This document shows positions 25,311 to 33,259 of a DNA stretch of 38,735 nucleotides, piece after piece (the stretch's first letter is position 1; each line of letters starts with the position of its first letter). Below the pieces are notes generated by a model. It was given only the letters and a program-made list of their open reading frames with translations, had not been told where the DNA came from and did not search any database. Position numbers and translations under genes: made by a program. The stretch is from Acidobacteriota bacterium (GTDB lineage Bacteria > Acidobacteriota > Terriglobia > Acidiferrales > UBA7541): assembly GCA_003223215.1 (NCBI GenBank), contig QHYH01000138.1, forward strand, positions 1 to 38,735, in the 5' to 3' direction.

Positions 25311-27090
25311 AGTGAATGAGAATTGATCCATCCAATTCAGTGTCGCCAGCAAGATATTTCCGCCGTACCTCCTGCTCGATGTGCTGGCGGTTCGCTCTGA
25401 ATACCTTGAGTTTGTCCTTGCCGTCTCCATGGAAATGATCGTCCAGGGCTTCCCTGCTGATGGCGCACCGCACCCACGTTTCGCCATCTCGTCCGTAGAA
25501 AAAGACCATGTCACGCCCAAGATCAAAACTCTCCTTGGGCGCAGGAAATTTCAGGTCATGCCGCTCCAGGCGCCATTGCACGCGGCGGACGATAAAGGTG
25601 GTGAACGGATGGATGTCCATCTCGATGCTGGCGCGGTCCAGCGCGCTCAGATAAGACTTGCGATCCACGATGCGAATCACTGTCCAAGGATAGCCGCCCG
25701 ATGCCAGCATAGCGTTCATGAGGAAGCGTGCCATGCGGCCGTTCCCGTCCGAGTACGGGTGGACATAACCGAAAAGCCAGTGTCCTAACACCGCGCGCAC
25801 CGAAGGCTCGGGTTCTTTTTCCAGAAGATCGAAGAACGCCGGCATGGCCTCGCGGACCGCCTCCCACCTTGGCGGAACGTAGCGCGACCCGCGCAGATAC
25901 ACCGGTATGTTCCTGTATCCGGCCAAGGATCCCGGTTCAAGCAAGCCGGCGGTAACGCAGGGCTGGAACATTTCGCGATACCAGTCGTTGTGCGCAGCGC
26001 GCGCGAGCGCGCTGGGGTTCTCGCCGGCGATCACTTTCTCTACTTCTTTTTTCACGAGCTGGAAAGCTTGCCAGTATCCGCGCGCCGCGAGGGCGTCGCG
26101 ATTTCTGCGATCACCAGCATCATGCTCCGGGTCCCAGCCGCCCTGCCGGACTTTCTCAACCAGGGCCGGCGTGACCGAGTAGCCTTCGATGGACAACGAG
26201 TGGTAGGCATCGGTCCGATAGATTTCGTCGACGAAGCGAAGATACGCTTCCTTGTCTGTCGGAAGTCCCGGCGCTTTTGGGAACGTCGCCAGCACCTTGC
26301 CACGCATCGATTCCCAAAGCATCTCGATGCGGCCCACGATCGGAGCGGCGGGACGGCTCGGCTTGTGGAATATCTGTCCGGCTTCAAATGGACTGCTCTC
26401 GCGCACATCGTATCCGGCGCCCTTCATCGCGCGGAGAATCTCGTCCGCGAGTTCGCCGCGACCGGTTTGGCGGAAGGCTTTGGCAAGATAACCGGCTTTC
26501 GCGGAATGACCGCCGTTCAGCAGAAGCCGCAGCAGGTCCGAGGCGTCAGCAAGGCTGGCCATCACCACTTGCGCCTCGAGGGGATAGAGCTGAAAAAATG
26601 ATTCCGGCACACGTACCAACGACGCCGCCGGCGTAAACAGACGCAATCCGTCCCTCACCATGAGGGCCGCGCCAGGGGGCATCTCCGCCACTTTCAGATC
26701 GTAAAGCGTTGTGCCGAAGAGAAGCTTGATATCGTTATTCGTGGCTTTGGGACTGTGGACAACTAATTGGTCCGGGATCACCGTTCTCTCGCCGTGCAAA
26801 AAGAGGGACTGCTCGGGCGACAGGTGCCATTGAGCGGCAAAGCGCTCGTCCGAGTAGCGTGCGCAGAATTCCCAGAACGAGGCATGCCAAGGGGTACTCT
26901 CGCCGGCCTGTGCGTCGGGGCTGGAAGAAATCAGCCAACCCTTCATGACTTCTTGCAGGAAACCGTTCTCTACCAGGCGTTCGCGGTGGACTCGGCTCAG
27001 GTCGTCGGAACGGAACACACGTCGGTTGCCTTCCTGGATGGCCTTGAGCACGTCAAGGGATTCAGCTAGTTTTTCGTTTGGCGAAGGCAT
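24856..27090 (-). CDS. Fic-domain AMPylase-type protein with AbiEi-like N-terminus and repeat tail
   Basis: About 744 residues from ATG 27090 (GGGAGG 4 nt upstream). The N-terminal ~60 residues (RSDDLSRVHRERLVENGFLQ, GWLISSS) resemble the winged-helix head of AbiEi-type antitoxins. The Fic core follows: inhibitory motif SLSIEG (about 298-303, S/TxxxE-G/N) and catalytic HPYSDGNGR (about 444-452), both intact. So it is likely an autoinhibited AMP- or other nucleotide-transferase. Residues about 530-585 (GETWVRCAISREALDDHF) resemble DUF1488. From about 600 the tail is three 46-residue acidic/Pro/Gly repeats made by reading a TPR array out of frame. Four iterons lie upstream. The function of the tail is unknown. 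Confidence 0.88.
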   Translation of the reverse strand: MPSPNEKLAESLDVLKAIQEGNRRVFRSDDLSRVHRERLVENGFLQEVMKGWLISSSPDAQAGESTPWHASFWEFCARYSDERFAAQWHLSPEQSLFLHGERTVIPDQLVVHSPKATNNDIKLLFGTTLYDLKVAEMPPGAALMVRDGLRLFTPAASLVRVPESFFQLYPLEAQVVMASLADASDLLRLLLNGGHSAKAGYLAKAFRQTGRGELADEILRAMKGAGYDVRESSPFEAGQIFHKPSRPAAPIVGRIEMLWESMRGKVLATFPKAPGLPTDKEAYLRFVDEIYRTDAYHSLSIEGYSVTPALVEKVRQGGWDPEHDAGDRRNRDALAARGYWQAFQLVKKEVEKVIAGENPSALARAAHNDWYREMFQPCVTAGLLEPGSLAGYRNIPVYLRGSRYVPPRWEAVREAMPAFFDLLEKEPEPSVRAVLGHWLFGYVHPYSDGNGRMARFLMNAMLASGGYPWTVIRIVDRKSYLSALDRASIEMDIHPFTTFIVRRVQWRLERHDLKFPAPKESFDLGRDMVFFYGRDGETWVRCAISREALDDHFHGDGKDKLKVFRANRQHIEQEVRRKYLAGDTELDGSILIHSDDLPDAEQPEEASQPAEPDGGSPEGIRGSAGDRSQAGAEEAMDLATGRGDDAEQPEDASQPAEPDGGSPEGIRGSAEDRSQAGAEEAMDLATGRGDDAEQPEEASQPAEPDGGSPEGIRGSAEDRSRAGAEESRELSTAPGDETEESEKT

Positions 27091-27116
27091 GAAGCCTCCC
27101 ACCCCAAATCAGTCGT

Positions 27117-27198
27117 TACAAGTGTATTCTGAAGAGTAAACGCAAGTATAAGATGCTGCATGATTACAAGTCAATTGTGCCGCATAAATGCAAGTATA
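27117..27198 (-). promoter_or_regulatory. Four iterons spaced exactly 24 bp, upstream of the Fic gene
   Basis: Plus-strand copies TACAAGTGTA (27117), CGCAAGTATA (27141), TACAAGTCAA (27165) and TGCAAGTATA (27189) begin 24 bp apart; the shared core is CAAGT (ACTTG on the Fic strand). First bases alternate TAC/nGC, suggesting a duplicated 48-bp unit. They fill the region just before the Fic ATG. Binding by the Fic N-terminal winged helix is inference. Confidence 0.7.
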
Positions 27199-27291
27199 TA
27201 GCTTTCACGGGCTCAGGCTTTCTGAACGAAGACTCGCCAAGCCAGCTATGACGGTGGCGGCCTGCACTACCTACGCGATCGGTTGCTCCAA

Positions 27292-27477
27292 TCACGGCCA
27301 CGGAGGCGGGCGAAAAGAAGCAAGCCAGCGGCGAGCGATCTCAGTCGGCAGGACCCATTTGGGGACGATACGGGCGATCACCATGTCCCGCTCTCGAAGT
27401 TCTACGGTCTTGCCAGCACGCAGCCAAGCCTTGAGCTTGCGAGTGTTGCGGAGTTGACGTATGTTCACGTTCGGCAT
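27292..27477 (-). CDS. Orphan Phd/YefM-like antitoxin
   Basis: 61 residues. VNIRQLRNTRKLKAWLRAGK and TVELRERDMVIARIVP match the DNA-binding N-terminus of small prevent-host-death-type antitoxins, which normally precede a VapC/PIN toxin. The C-terminal toxin-binding part (KWVLPTEIARRWLASF) is short and atypical, and no toxin follows in the 90 bp before the iterons. Either the toxin was deleted or this is a solitary antitoxin. The ribosome binding site is weak (GGTAAG). Confidence 0.65.
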   Translation of the reverse strand: MPNVNIRQLRNTRKLKAWLRAGKTVELRERDMVIARIVPKWVLPTEIARRWLASFRPPPWP

Positions 27478-27535
27478 ACTTACCAGGTGGGCCGTAAAGC
27501 CTCGGCGTTTTTAGGCCGGGGAAGCTTCAAGCCCA

Positions 27536-28047
27536 ATGCATCGTGCCAGCTCCATCTTCGGATCAGCCATCTTCCTGGTTGCGGCACCGGGGACCGTCGC
27601 TGTGTACGCTCCCTGGGCCATCTCTCACTGGCACCTTACTCCCCCTCTGCTTGGCTGGTTTCCCTTGCGCGTGATCGGCGTTTTCATGATCGCCGCAGGG
27701 ACTCCTGTCCTGCTCGATTCTTTTGTCCGCTTTGCGATTCAGGGACTGGGGACACCGGCACCAATTGCTCCGCCCCAGCGTTTGGTCGTCACTGGCCTGT
27801 ATCGTTGGGTACGCAACCCGATGTATGTTTCCGTGCTGCTCCTGGTCATCGGCCAGGGACTGCTGTTTGGCAGCGTCCGTCTGCTGGAGTACGGGATCAT
27901 CGTCTGGCTGGGATTTTTTGCTTTTGTCCTTCTCTATGAAGAGCCTCAATTGCACCGGAAGTTTGGGCAGAATACGAGGAGTTCTGTGCTGAGGTCCCCC
28001 GCTGGATTCCCCGCTTGAAACCGTGGAGGCCCAGGATTCTCTTGTGA
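27536..28047 (+). pseudogene. Isoprenylcysteine/phospholipid methyltransferase-family membrane protein, 3'-frameshifted
   Basis: A multi-pass membrane protein with the ICMT/PEMT-family core: an N-terminal hydrophobic pair, then APPQRLVVTGLYRWVRNPMY (SAM-binding region with the RNPMY motif) and FVLLYEEPQLHRKFG. After FG the frame runs to TGA at 28018 with an odd tail. Adding one G to the GGG run (about 27966) restores AEYEEFCAEVPRWIPRLKPW and a TGA at 28045-28047, the family's normal C-terminus. So this is either a recent one-base deletion or a sequencing error. The restored stop overlaps the next gene's GTG. Confidence 0.82.
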
Positions 28048-28469
28048 AACAAAGAGGCCACTTCGTTTTTCTGTCCCTGATTCTCGCGCAGGCAGCACAC
28101 TCAATCGAGGAATATGTCACCAGGTTGTTTGAGGTATTCGCCCCGGCTCGTTTTGTGAGCAGCCTTATCAGCCACGATCTCGCCCGGGGTTTCCTGGTCT
28201 TCAACGCGGCTCTCGTCACATTCGGTTTATGGTGTTGGGCCGTTCCTGTGCGCTCAGGCTGGCACGCAGCCCGCGGGTTAGTGTGGTTCTGGGCCATTCT
28301 CGAGCTGGGTAACGGCGTTGGTCACTCGGCTGTTGCGTTGTCACGAGGGGGCTACTTTCCTGGCGTTGTCACAGCTCCGTTACTTCTGCTGTTCGCCGGC
28401 TGGCTGATGATCCTCCAGGCTCGTGACAGCTTCGATGGCGCGTCTACAAGTTCCTCGGCCGATGAATAG
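28044..28469 (+). CDS. HXXEE-family integral membrane protein
   Basis: About 141 residues from GTG 28044, which overlaps the restored stop of the methyltransferase as GTGA; an upstream GTG at 28023 is possible. Motifs HSIEE (the HxxEE signature) and GNGVGHSAVA lie in or near membrane helices; four hydrophobic segments are visible (FVFLSLILAQAAH; FLVFNAALVTFGLWCWAVPV; LVWFWAILELGNGVG; VVTAPLLLLFAGWLMIL). HXXEE proteins are uncharacterised; the paired His/Glu suggest a membrane-embedded metalloenzyme. Pairing with a methyltransferase suggests lipid modification, an inference. Confidence 0.8.
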   Translation: MKQRGHFVFLSLILAQAAHSIEEYVTRLFEVFAPARFVSSLISHDLARGFLVFNAALVTFGLWCWAVPVRSGWHAARGLVWFWAILELGNGVGHSAVALSRGGYFPGVVTAPLLLLFAGWLMILQARDSFDGASTSSSADE

Positions 28470-28556
28470 CCTCGGCATCCCGTTCGGATCGCGCGGGATT
28501 AGTTGGGCCTTTCCACCGGGGAGGCGTCCAAGCGTCCTGGGCATCGCTTTTCGTTC

Positions 28557-28985
28557 TCAGCTCACCGCACCTGCGGACGCTTTACGCGAGAGGGTGTTCT
28601 TATCGGTTTCCTCCGTCGCACTCTGGTCGATTTCGATAGAACCTTTGAAGTCCGCGCCGTCATCGATCATGACCTGCGCCGTCCTCAAATTCCCGATCAC
28701 CGAACCGCCCTTCTTGATGTCAATCCTTCCCGTCGCGTACACGTTGCCTTGCACACAGCCGTATACCACCACCTCGCGGGCGTTGATGTCAGCCTTTAGC
28801 TTCGCCGCCATCCCCACCGTTAGCTTGTGCTCATTAAGCTGGAGCATTCCTTCAATCGCGCCGTCAATCAGCAGATCCTCCGTGCCAGTGAGGTCGCCCT
28901 TTACATGCAAGCTCGGCCCCAACCACGCCGTAGACCGGTCCGCTACGGAATCCCACGGCTTGCGGCTCATTCGGTTTCTTCGCAT
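28557..28985 (-). CDS. Bactofilin (polymer-forming cytoskeletal protein)
   Basis: The bactofilin beta-helix is clear from TAWLGPSLHVKGDLTGTEDL through VVVYGCVQGNVYATGRIDI and VMIDDGADFKGSIEI, with its regular hydrophobic rungs and charged tail. The N-terminus is uncertain: the in-frame ATG at 28985 gives an arginine-rich start, while ATG 29004 in another frame has a good AGAGG ribosome site and reads MKGFVWNAKKPNEPQAVGF, very like a bactofilin start. A one-base shift near 28940 probably separates the two, so the gene may be slightly frameshifted. Confidence 0.85.
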   Translation of the reverse strand: MRRNRMSRKPWDSVADRSTAWLGPSLHVKGDLTGTEDLLIDGAIEGMLQLNEHKLTVGMAAKLKADINAREVVVYGCVQGNVYATGRIDIKKGGSVIGNLRTAQVMIDDGADFKGSIEIDQSATEETDKNTLSRKASAGAVS

Positions 28986-29004
28986 TCCAGACAAATCCTT
29001 TCAT

Positions 29005-29622
29005 GGCTTTACCTCTGCTTTTTGTTGAGACGCACACAAACTACATGAGGGTTTACTCGCACGCCGACGCCAAAATGTTTCGCCAACCCCCGATAGGCCG
29101 CCGCACTCCTCGTAGTACGTGACTTCACCGATTATCTCGCTACCGGGACTCCGCGGGCCATCCTAATTGTTTTTGGCTTCTCGTCGTAGTACACCAGCAG
29201 ATGTGCTCGCGGCTTCTGCCCCGAGCTGGCGGGAATCCGTAAAAGCTCTCCTTGAGATGGGCCCCTCGTCGATCTAAACCGAAAGGGCGGCGCGCTCGGA
29301 TTTGACTCTTTGTCGAAATCGTCGCTTGTCTGCCGCCCGCATGTCGAAGCGCAGGCCCTCAACCGTTGAGCGCGTCGGCAATCTTAGCAAGCCATTTCAA
29401 CGCTTGCCCCTTCCGACTCCCAGGACCAGTTCCTCGAAGTACCCCGGGTTAGCTGAGCTCACGCAATCAATCCGGCTACCGCCCTTCAACATTGGCGGTG
29501 CTGCGCGAATGCTTGCCTCGAGGTCGGGCAGCCTTCGCTTGGGGATGGTGCGTGTTCTTAGGGGTTGAGGTACTGGCATGAAAATGGGGCCGTTGGAGCT
29601 CGGGTTGTATCATGCCGCAGTC
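29005..29622. other. No confident gene; possible phage terminase scrap
   Basis: A short minus-strand frame (29397-29579) reads GGSRIDCVSSANPGYFEELV, faintly like a terminase large-subunit nuclease segment, and is cut on both sides. Other open frames look random. Confidence 0.3.
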
Positions 29623-30066
29623 TTAGCCCTCGTCTGCGTCATCGCGCCAGCTTTCAATCATCCTCTCCTTTTCCGCGTCCGACTTGCCGGAGATTGGAGC
29701 CTCGTGTGTCAGGATATTTTTGTGCAACAACTCGATGATGCCTGAAGGGTTTTCTCTGCGATTGGTTGCTTCCACGGCGTATTTGATTCCGCTTTCAAAG
29801 GCGGCGACAAGACCAATCAGTGTCTTTTGACGAAAGCGGTGTGAATCTTTGGCATCCACAATCTGGTCCGCAATGAATTCGATTTCGATTTTTTCCACTG
29901 GCCCTATTGTGTCCAAGAACTTGTTAACGAATCCCCGACGCACATTGCCTACGAGTGATTGAACAACGCCGCTGAGGAATTCCCCGAAGCCCCTCCGCGC
30001 TTCGTCCTGCTTTTCGAGTGGCCAACTCTTTATCCGTTCTTCCAAATATGGGCTGACATTATTCAC
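29623..30066 (-). CDS. Hypothetical protein
   Basis: About 147 residues from GTG 30066, chosen because GGAG lies 7 nt upstream; the open frame continues to 30273 but that part runs antisense to the brnT remnant. It is charged and mostly helical (YLEERIKSWPLEKQDEARRG, IEIEFIADQIVDAKDSHRFR). There is no signal peptide, membrane segment or known motif. The sequence upstream of the GTG ([18 protein letters not shown]) looks protein-like, so a longer ancestral gene cut by the TA insertion is possible. Family not recognised. Confidence 0.5.
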   Translation of the reverse strand: MNNVSPYLEERIKSWPLEKQDEARRGFGEFLSGVVQSLVGNVRRGFVNKFLDTIGPVEKIEIEFIADQIVDAKDSHRFRQKTLIGLVAAFESGIKYAVEATNRRENPSGIIELLHKNILTHEAPISGKSDAEKERMIESWRDDADEG

Positions 30067-30119
30067 GGCAGTGCTCCAGCATTCGCAGTAGCATAGTGTG
30101 GCGGGACCGGGCGGAATGA

Positions 30120-30456
<337 letters not shown>

Positions 30457-30479
<23 letters not shown>

Positions 30480-30711
30480 AAGGGGGCAGCCTAAACAGGA
30501 AGAGTTGCCTTCAGAATATCGGTTCGACTACCGCAAGTCGAAGCCGAATCGGTTCGCCTCCAAAATGTCTGAAGATGCGATTGCCGTCGTGCTTGAGCCC
30601 GACATCGCGGCCATCTTCAAGTCATCGAAGACCGTGAATGATTTGTTACGTTCGATTGTCTCGGCAATGCGACAACCCAGCCGCAAAAAGCGCACCAATC
30701 TAACCCGATAG
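30457..30711 (+). CDS. BrnA-like/CopG-type antitoxin
   Basis: 84 residues; ATG 30457 lies inside the last codons of the brnT remnant (23-nt overlap), with GGAG 10 nt upstream. A basic N-terminus is followed by EYRFDYRKSKPNRFA, AIAVVLEPDIAAIFKSSKTV and NDLLRSIVSAM, the arrangement of CopG/ribbon-helix-helix antitoxins paired with BrnT. The frame is undamaged, so it may still act as a DNA-binding protein without a live toxin. Confidence 0.75.
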
Positions 30712-31006
30712 TGCATCGGCGGCGTATGTCACTCGACTGAGTACGGTCAAGATGCCAGCCAGAGCAGCACCGGAGTGCCCAGCCGAGGCTATTCATCTTT
30801 TAACCTGAGGAAGCAAGTTTTTCAGCCTTTCTTCATTCTGCAATCCAGCAGCGAGTACGTTCCATCCCGCCCACCCACATGACCAAAGAGGAATTCGTGA
30901 TCATAATCCGGAATTTTTTCGTGGACAGGGCGACTGACGCGGCATTCATGCTCGAAAGAATCGGCGAAAGTCAGACCATTTTTTTCCGTCTGAGGATTGC
31001 TACTCT
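30712..31006. other. No supported gene
   Basis: One short plus frame (30881-31010, MTKEEFVIIIRNFF onward) has no convincing ribosome site or relatives. No repeats or RNA structure were recognised. Confidence 0.4.
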
Positions 31007-31174
31007 CTAGATTTCAACAACAGGCTTGTTCTTGCGGACCCAGAATCTCCGTAATTGGTAAGCCGCAAAGACCCATATTGCGAGACTCACGGCTATAGTG
31101 CCGAGCATGGCTGCACCGCCAAAATTCGCAAGAACGATGAGAGCCACGAGCCCAACACCAGCTTGCAGAAGCAC
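31007..31174 (-). CDS. Short membrane peptide (possibly a gene remnant)
   Basis: 55 codons from GTG: two hydrophobic stretches (VGLVALIVLANFGGAAMLGT; IAVSLAIWVFAAYQL) and a basic tail RRFWVRKNKPVVEI. There is no ribosome binding site; an in-frame stop lies just upstream of the GTG. It could be the C-terminal end of a larger membrane protein or a small single-gene product. Confidence 0.35.
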   Translation of the reverse strand: MLLQAGVGLVALIVLANFGGAAMLGTIAVSLAIWVFAAYQLRRFWVRKNKPVVEI

Positions 31175-31308
31175 TTAGCTGATTTCGTTTTGCAATTTCG
31201 GTTCCCCCGATATGCCCATCATTAAGAGCAGGCACCACGTTCAAAGCCATTTGTGGTCCGCTTTTGCGCGCAAGTCGACCGACAAGCATCTGTTCTTAGC
31301 ACATGTGT

Positions 31309-31734
31309 TTATGCCGACTTTCGCAGGCTACGCCGAGAGGTTGTCCCCCTGCGATGGACGCTAACTCTACGCGCGCTCCGCGCGGGCTGGATCAAGACCT
31401 CTGCCGGTATGTCGAACTTCTCGTGTAGATTACGGATCATGTTCAGAGACAACGGTCTCTTCCCGCGCATTACCTCATACACGCGCGTCCGCCCTCCGAT
31501 GATTCCGATCAATGCTCTCGAATCTTTACCCGTCTGTTCCAACCGGAACTTGATGGCCTCGACGGGATCCGGAAGATCAACCGGATAATGCTCCCGCTCA
31601 TACGCCTCAAGCAACGTGGTCAGAATGTCCAGCTCATCGCTTTCTGCGGAGCCTTCCCGAGAATCCCACAACTCTTCCACACGATGCAGGGCTCGCTCGT
31701 AATCGGCTTCCCCTCTAATTGGCGTAATGTCCAT
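31309..31734 (-). CDS. higA: HigA-type antitoxin (helix-turn-helix)
   Basis: 141 residues. An N-terminal helical toxin-binding part (RVEELWDSREGSAESDELDI, LLEAYEREHYP) is followed by an XRE-type helix-turn-helix (SRALIGIIGGRTRVYEVMRG, KRPLSLNMIRNLHEKFDIPA). This is the usual order in HigA partners of HigB_toxin-family proteins. A basic 20-residue tail (RSARRVSVHRRGTTSRRSLR) exceeds the normal end and may be read-through past a lost stop. It overlaps the higB 3' end by 20 nt and is transcribed after it. It probably represses the module through the palindrome at 32091-32123. Confidence 0.88.
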   Translation of the reverse strand: MDITPIRGEADYERALHRVEELWDSREGSAESDELDILTTLLEAYEREHYPVDLPDPVEAIKFRLEQTGKDSRALIGIIGGRTRVYEVMRGKRPLSLNMIRNLHEKFDIPAEVLIQPARSARRVSVHRRGTTSRRSLRKSA

Positions 31735-32047
31735 ATCTCACCGTTTTCACATCAATCTTGTCGTAATCCGCGTGTGTTCCAAGCCACTTGATGAACACGA
31801 TCTGATGCCGATAGTTGATCGCCACCACCAACCTGTAGTCGTTGCCTTTAATGTTGAACACCACTCTGTCTGGCCCCATGATGCTGGCGTTCGCGTAGGC
31901 TTTCAAGACATCGGTTGGTTTTTTCCAATCGGCCCGGAGCACCTCGTGGAACCATGCATCGAGTGCTGATTTGACCGCCTTATAGTCCTTGGTGCCTTTG
32001 AGCCTTTCGCCAAACTGCCTCAGGGTCTTCCGCGCGATTATCCTCAC
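31715..32047 (-). CDS. higB: HigB-family mRNA-interferase toxin
   Basis: 110 residues from GTG 32047; the preceding TTG at 32053 is less likely because the family starts MRIIARKTLR. The complete HigB_toxin fold is visible: LRQFGERLKGTKDYKAVKSA, WFHEVLRADWKKPTDV, RVVFNIKGNDYRLVVAINYR and IVFIKWLGTHADYDKIDVKT. It degrades ribosome-associated mRNA in characterised relatives. It is the first gene of the module, with -10 TATAAT about 34 nt upstream. Confidence 0.9.
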   Translation of the reverse strand: MRIIARKTLRQFGERLKGTKDYKAVKSALDAWFHEVLRADWKKPTDVLKAYANASIMGPDRVVFNIKGNDYRLVVAINYRHQIVFIKWLGTHADYDKIDVKTVRYGHYAN

Positions 32048-32080
32048 AGCCAAATCTCAGACGACAGACGACGTGTTTTC

Positions 32081-32123
32081 ATTATACACTTGTTCCCAAA
32101 ATGGGAACACCCAAAAGTGTTCC
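32081..32123 (-). promoter_or_regulatory. higBA promoter and HigA operator
   Basis: On the minus strand TATAAT sits at 32086-32081. Overlapping the spacer/-35 area is TGTTCCC-AAAAT-GGGAACA (32091-32109), and the half-site pair GGAACA...TGTTCC (32104-32123) adds a third half-site. The position suits autorepression by the HigA of this module. Confidence 0.75.
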
Positions 32124-32296
32124 GTTTATGACTCAGGATAAAGAATGGTGCACTTCGAGTGCAGGCGGGACGGGTTGGCCCAGGCGCATCCGCTACCTAC
32201 CCTCTGCCTTACGCGACCTTTGTGGGAAAGTCTATTCCTGCTCCGTAAAATAGAATTGCGCACCAGGAGATAAACCGAGGGCCTCCAGGACGCTTA

Positions 32297-32324
32297 TTGA
32301 CAATGGTACAATATATGTTACCAT
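32297..32324 (+). promoter_or_regulatory. Promoter/operator palindrome of the third TA module
   Basis: TTGACA (32297-32302) is followed at once by a 22-bp near-perfect palindrome, ATGGTA-CAATATATGT-TACCAT (32303-32324), 4 nt before the toxin ATG. The -10 is not clear (ATATAT or TACAAT inside the palindrome). The site suits autoregulation by the downstream antitoxin. Confidence 0.6.
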
Positions 32325-32328
32325 CAAA

Positions 32329-32433
32329 ATGATGGTTGACATCAGCGAGTATACCGGCCGTGGCGGTCACAGTCCTTTTCGTGAGTGGTACGACAGGTTG
32401 AACACCGAGGCCGCGAGGCGAACATGGCTTTGA
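32329..32433 (+). pseudogene. RelE/HigB-type (phage Gp49-like) toxin reduced to its N-terminus
   Basis: 34 codons: MMVDISEYTGRGGHSPFREW then YDRLNTEAARR, the typical first strand and helix of these toxins, then an early TGA. The catalytic core (normally about 70 more residues) is gone, consistent with an internal deletion joining codon 31 to the antitoxin leader. It overlaps the antitoxin ATG by 10 nt. Confidence 0.7.
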
Positions 32434-32801
32434 CGCGAGATTTTAGAGAAACAGTTCAGGCACGCGTGAAACGTGATGCCGCCTTCCGAAAAGGGCTTCT
32501 TAGTGAAGCTATCGAAAGCCTTCTCTTTGGTGAGGTGACGCTCGGCAAAGAGCTACTGCGTGACTACATCAATGCGACAGTCGGCTTTCCAAAGCTCGCC
32601 TCGCATACGAAGATTCACGTAAAGACCCTTCACCAGATGTTTGGTCCCAACGGGAATCCGACCGCCAAAAATCTGTTTGAGATCATTGCCTATCTGCAGC
32701 ATGCGGAGGGTGTGCGTTTCGAGGTACGATCCACACGCGCCGCTTTGCGTACGAAGCGGCGGCCATTATCTCAGGGAAACGCACGGTTTCTGCGGCCTTG
32801 A
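32424..32801 (+). CDS. HTH antitoxin of a RelE/HigB-type module
   Basis: 125 residues from ATG 32424 (GAGG 5 nt upstream). MALTRDFRETVQARVKRDAA, LLSEAIESLLFGEVTLGKEL, YINATVGFPKLASHTKI and MFGPNGNPTAKNLFEIIAYL match the addiction-module antidote/XRE family normally paired with the toxin type seen upstream. The C-terminus (RPLSQGNARFLRP) is slightly longer than usual. An upstream in-frame start at 32385 lies inside the toxin remnant and is rejected. The frame is intact though the toxin is not. Confidence 0.8.
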   Translation: MALTRDFRETVQARVKRDAAFRKGLLSEAIESLLFGEVTLGKELLRDYINATVGFPKLASHTKIHVKTLHQMFGPNGNPTAKNLFEIIAYLQHAEGVRFEVRSTRAALRTKRRPLSQGNARFLRP

Positions 32802-33029
32802 GTCATTGATCTCGCCCAAGCCCTTGACCTCGTCGGAGGAAGCATCACCGGAGGTGCCAACTCCGTGCGCCAACTCTTCTGGCGGCCGACATCCCGCCTC
32901 TGCGAAACCCCGCTGCCAGGGCTGTTTCTCTGCTCTGCGTCAACGCCACCCTGCGGCGGTGTCCACGGAATGTGCGGTTACCACGCGGCGATGCGAGCCT
33001 TAGCAAAGATCCACTCCCGTTAACCAACT
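32802..33029. other. No supported gene
   Basis: Open on both strands but without ribosome sites or recognisable motifs. It probably represents eroded sequence leading into the DoxX-like fragment. Confidence 0.35.
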
Positions 33030-33214
33030 TCTGACGCCAACTGGAAAGCGAGCTTCACCTTCGAGCGCCCAGCCCCGGATCAAATGACTCTCGACGGCGA
33101 CATGGACGGCCACACCGTTCATATGCAACTAAACTAAAACTCGTGGACCGGAACCAGTTCCTGCTCGTCAGCCGCGGCTTCCACTGGATTCAGGAGTATC
33201 CGCACAACCGGTAA
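33030..33214 (+). pseudogene. DoxX-type protein C-terminal fragment, frameshifted
   Basis: NWKASFTFERPAPDQMTLDG and DMDGHTVHMQL are followed, one frame over, by LKLVDRNQFLLVSRGFHWIQ and EYPHNR at a TAA (33212-33214). As I recall, this is the periplasmic tail found on DoxX-family proteins in Acidobacteria. The shift comes from a 5-bp tandem duplication of AACTA (about 33127-33136). The membrane domain is absent. Confidence 0.6.
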
Positions 33215-33259
33215 GCAGAATCACGACAGTGGAACGAGGTTGAATAAGCGGAGCGTTGC

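Noticed and set aside
29302-29579. Phage terminase gene
   Set aside because: Only about 20 residues look similar and both sides are random; kept only as a weak hint.
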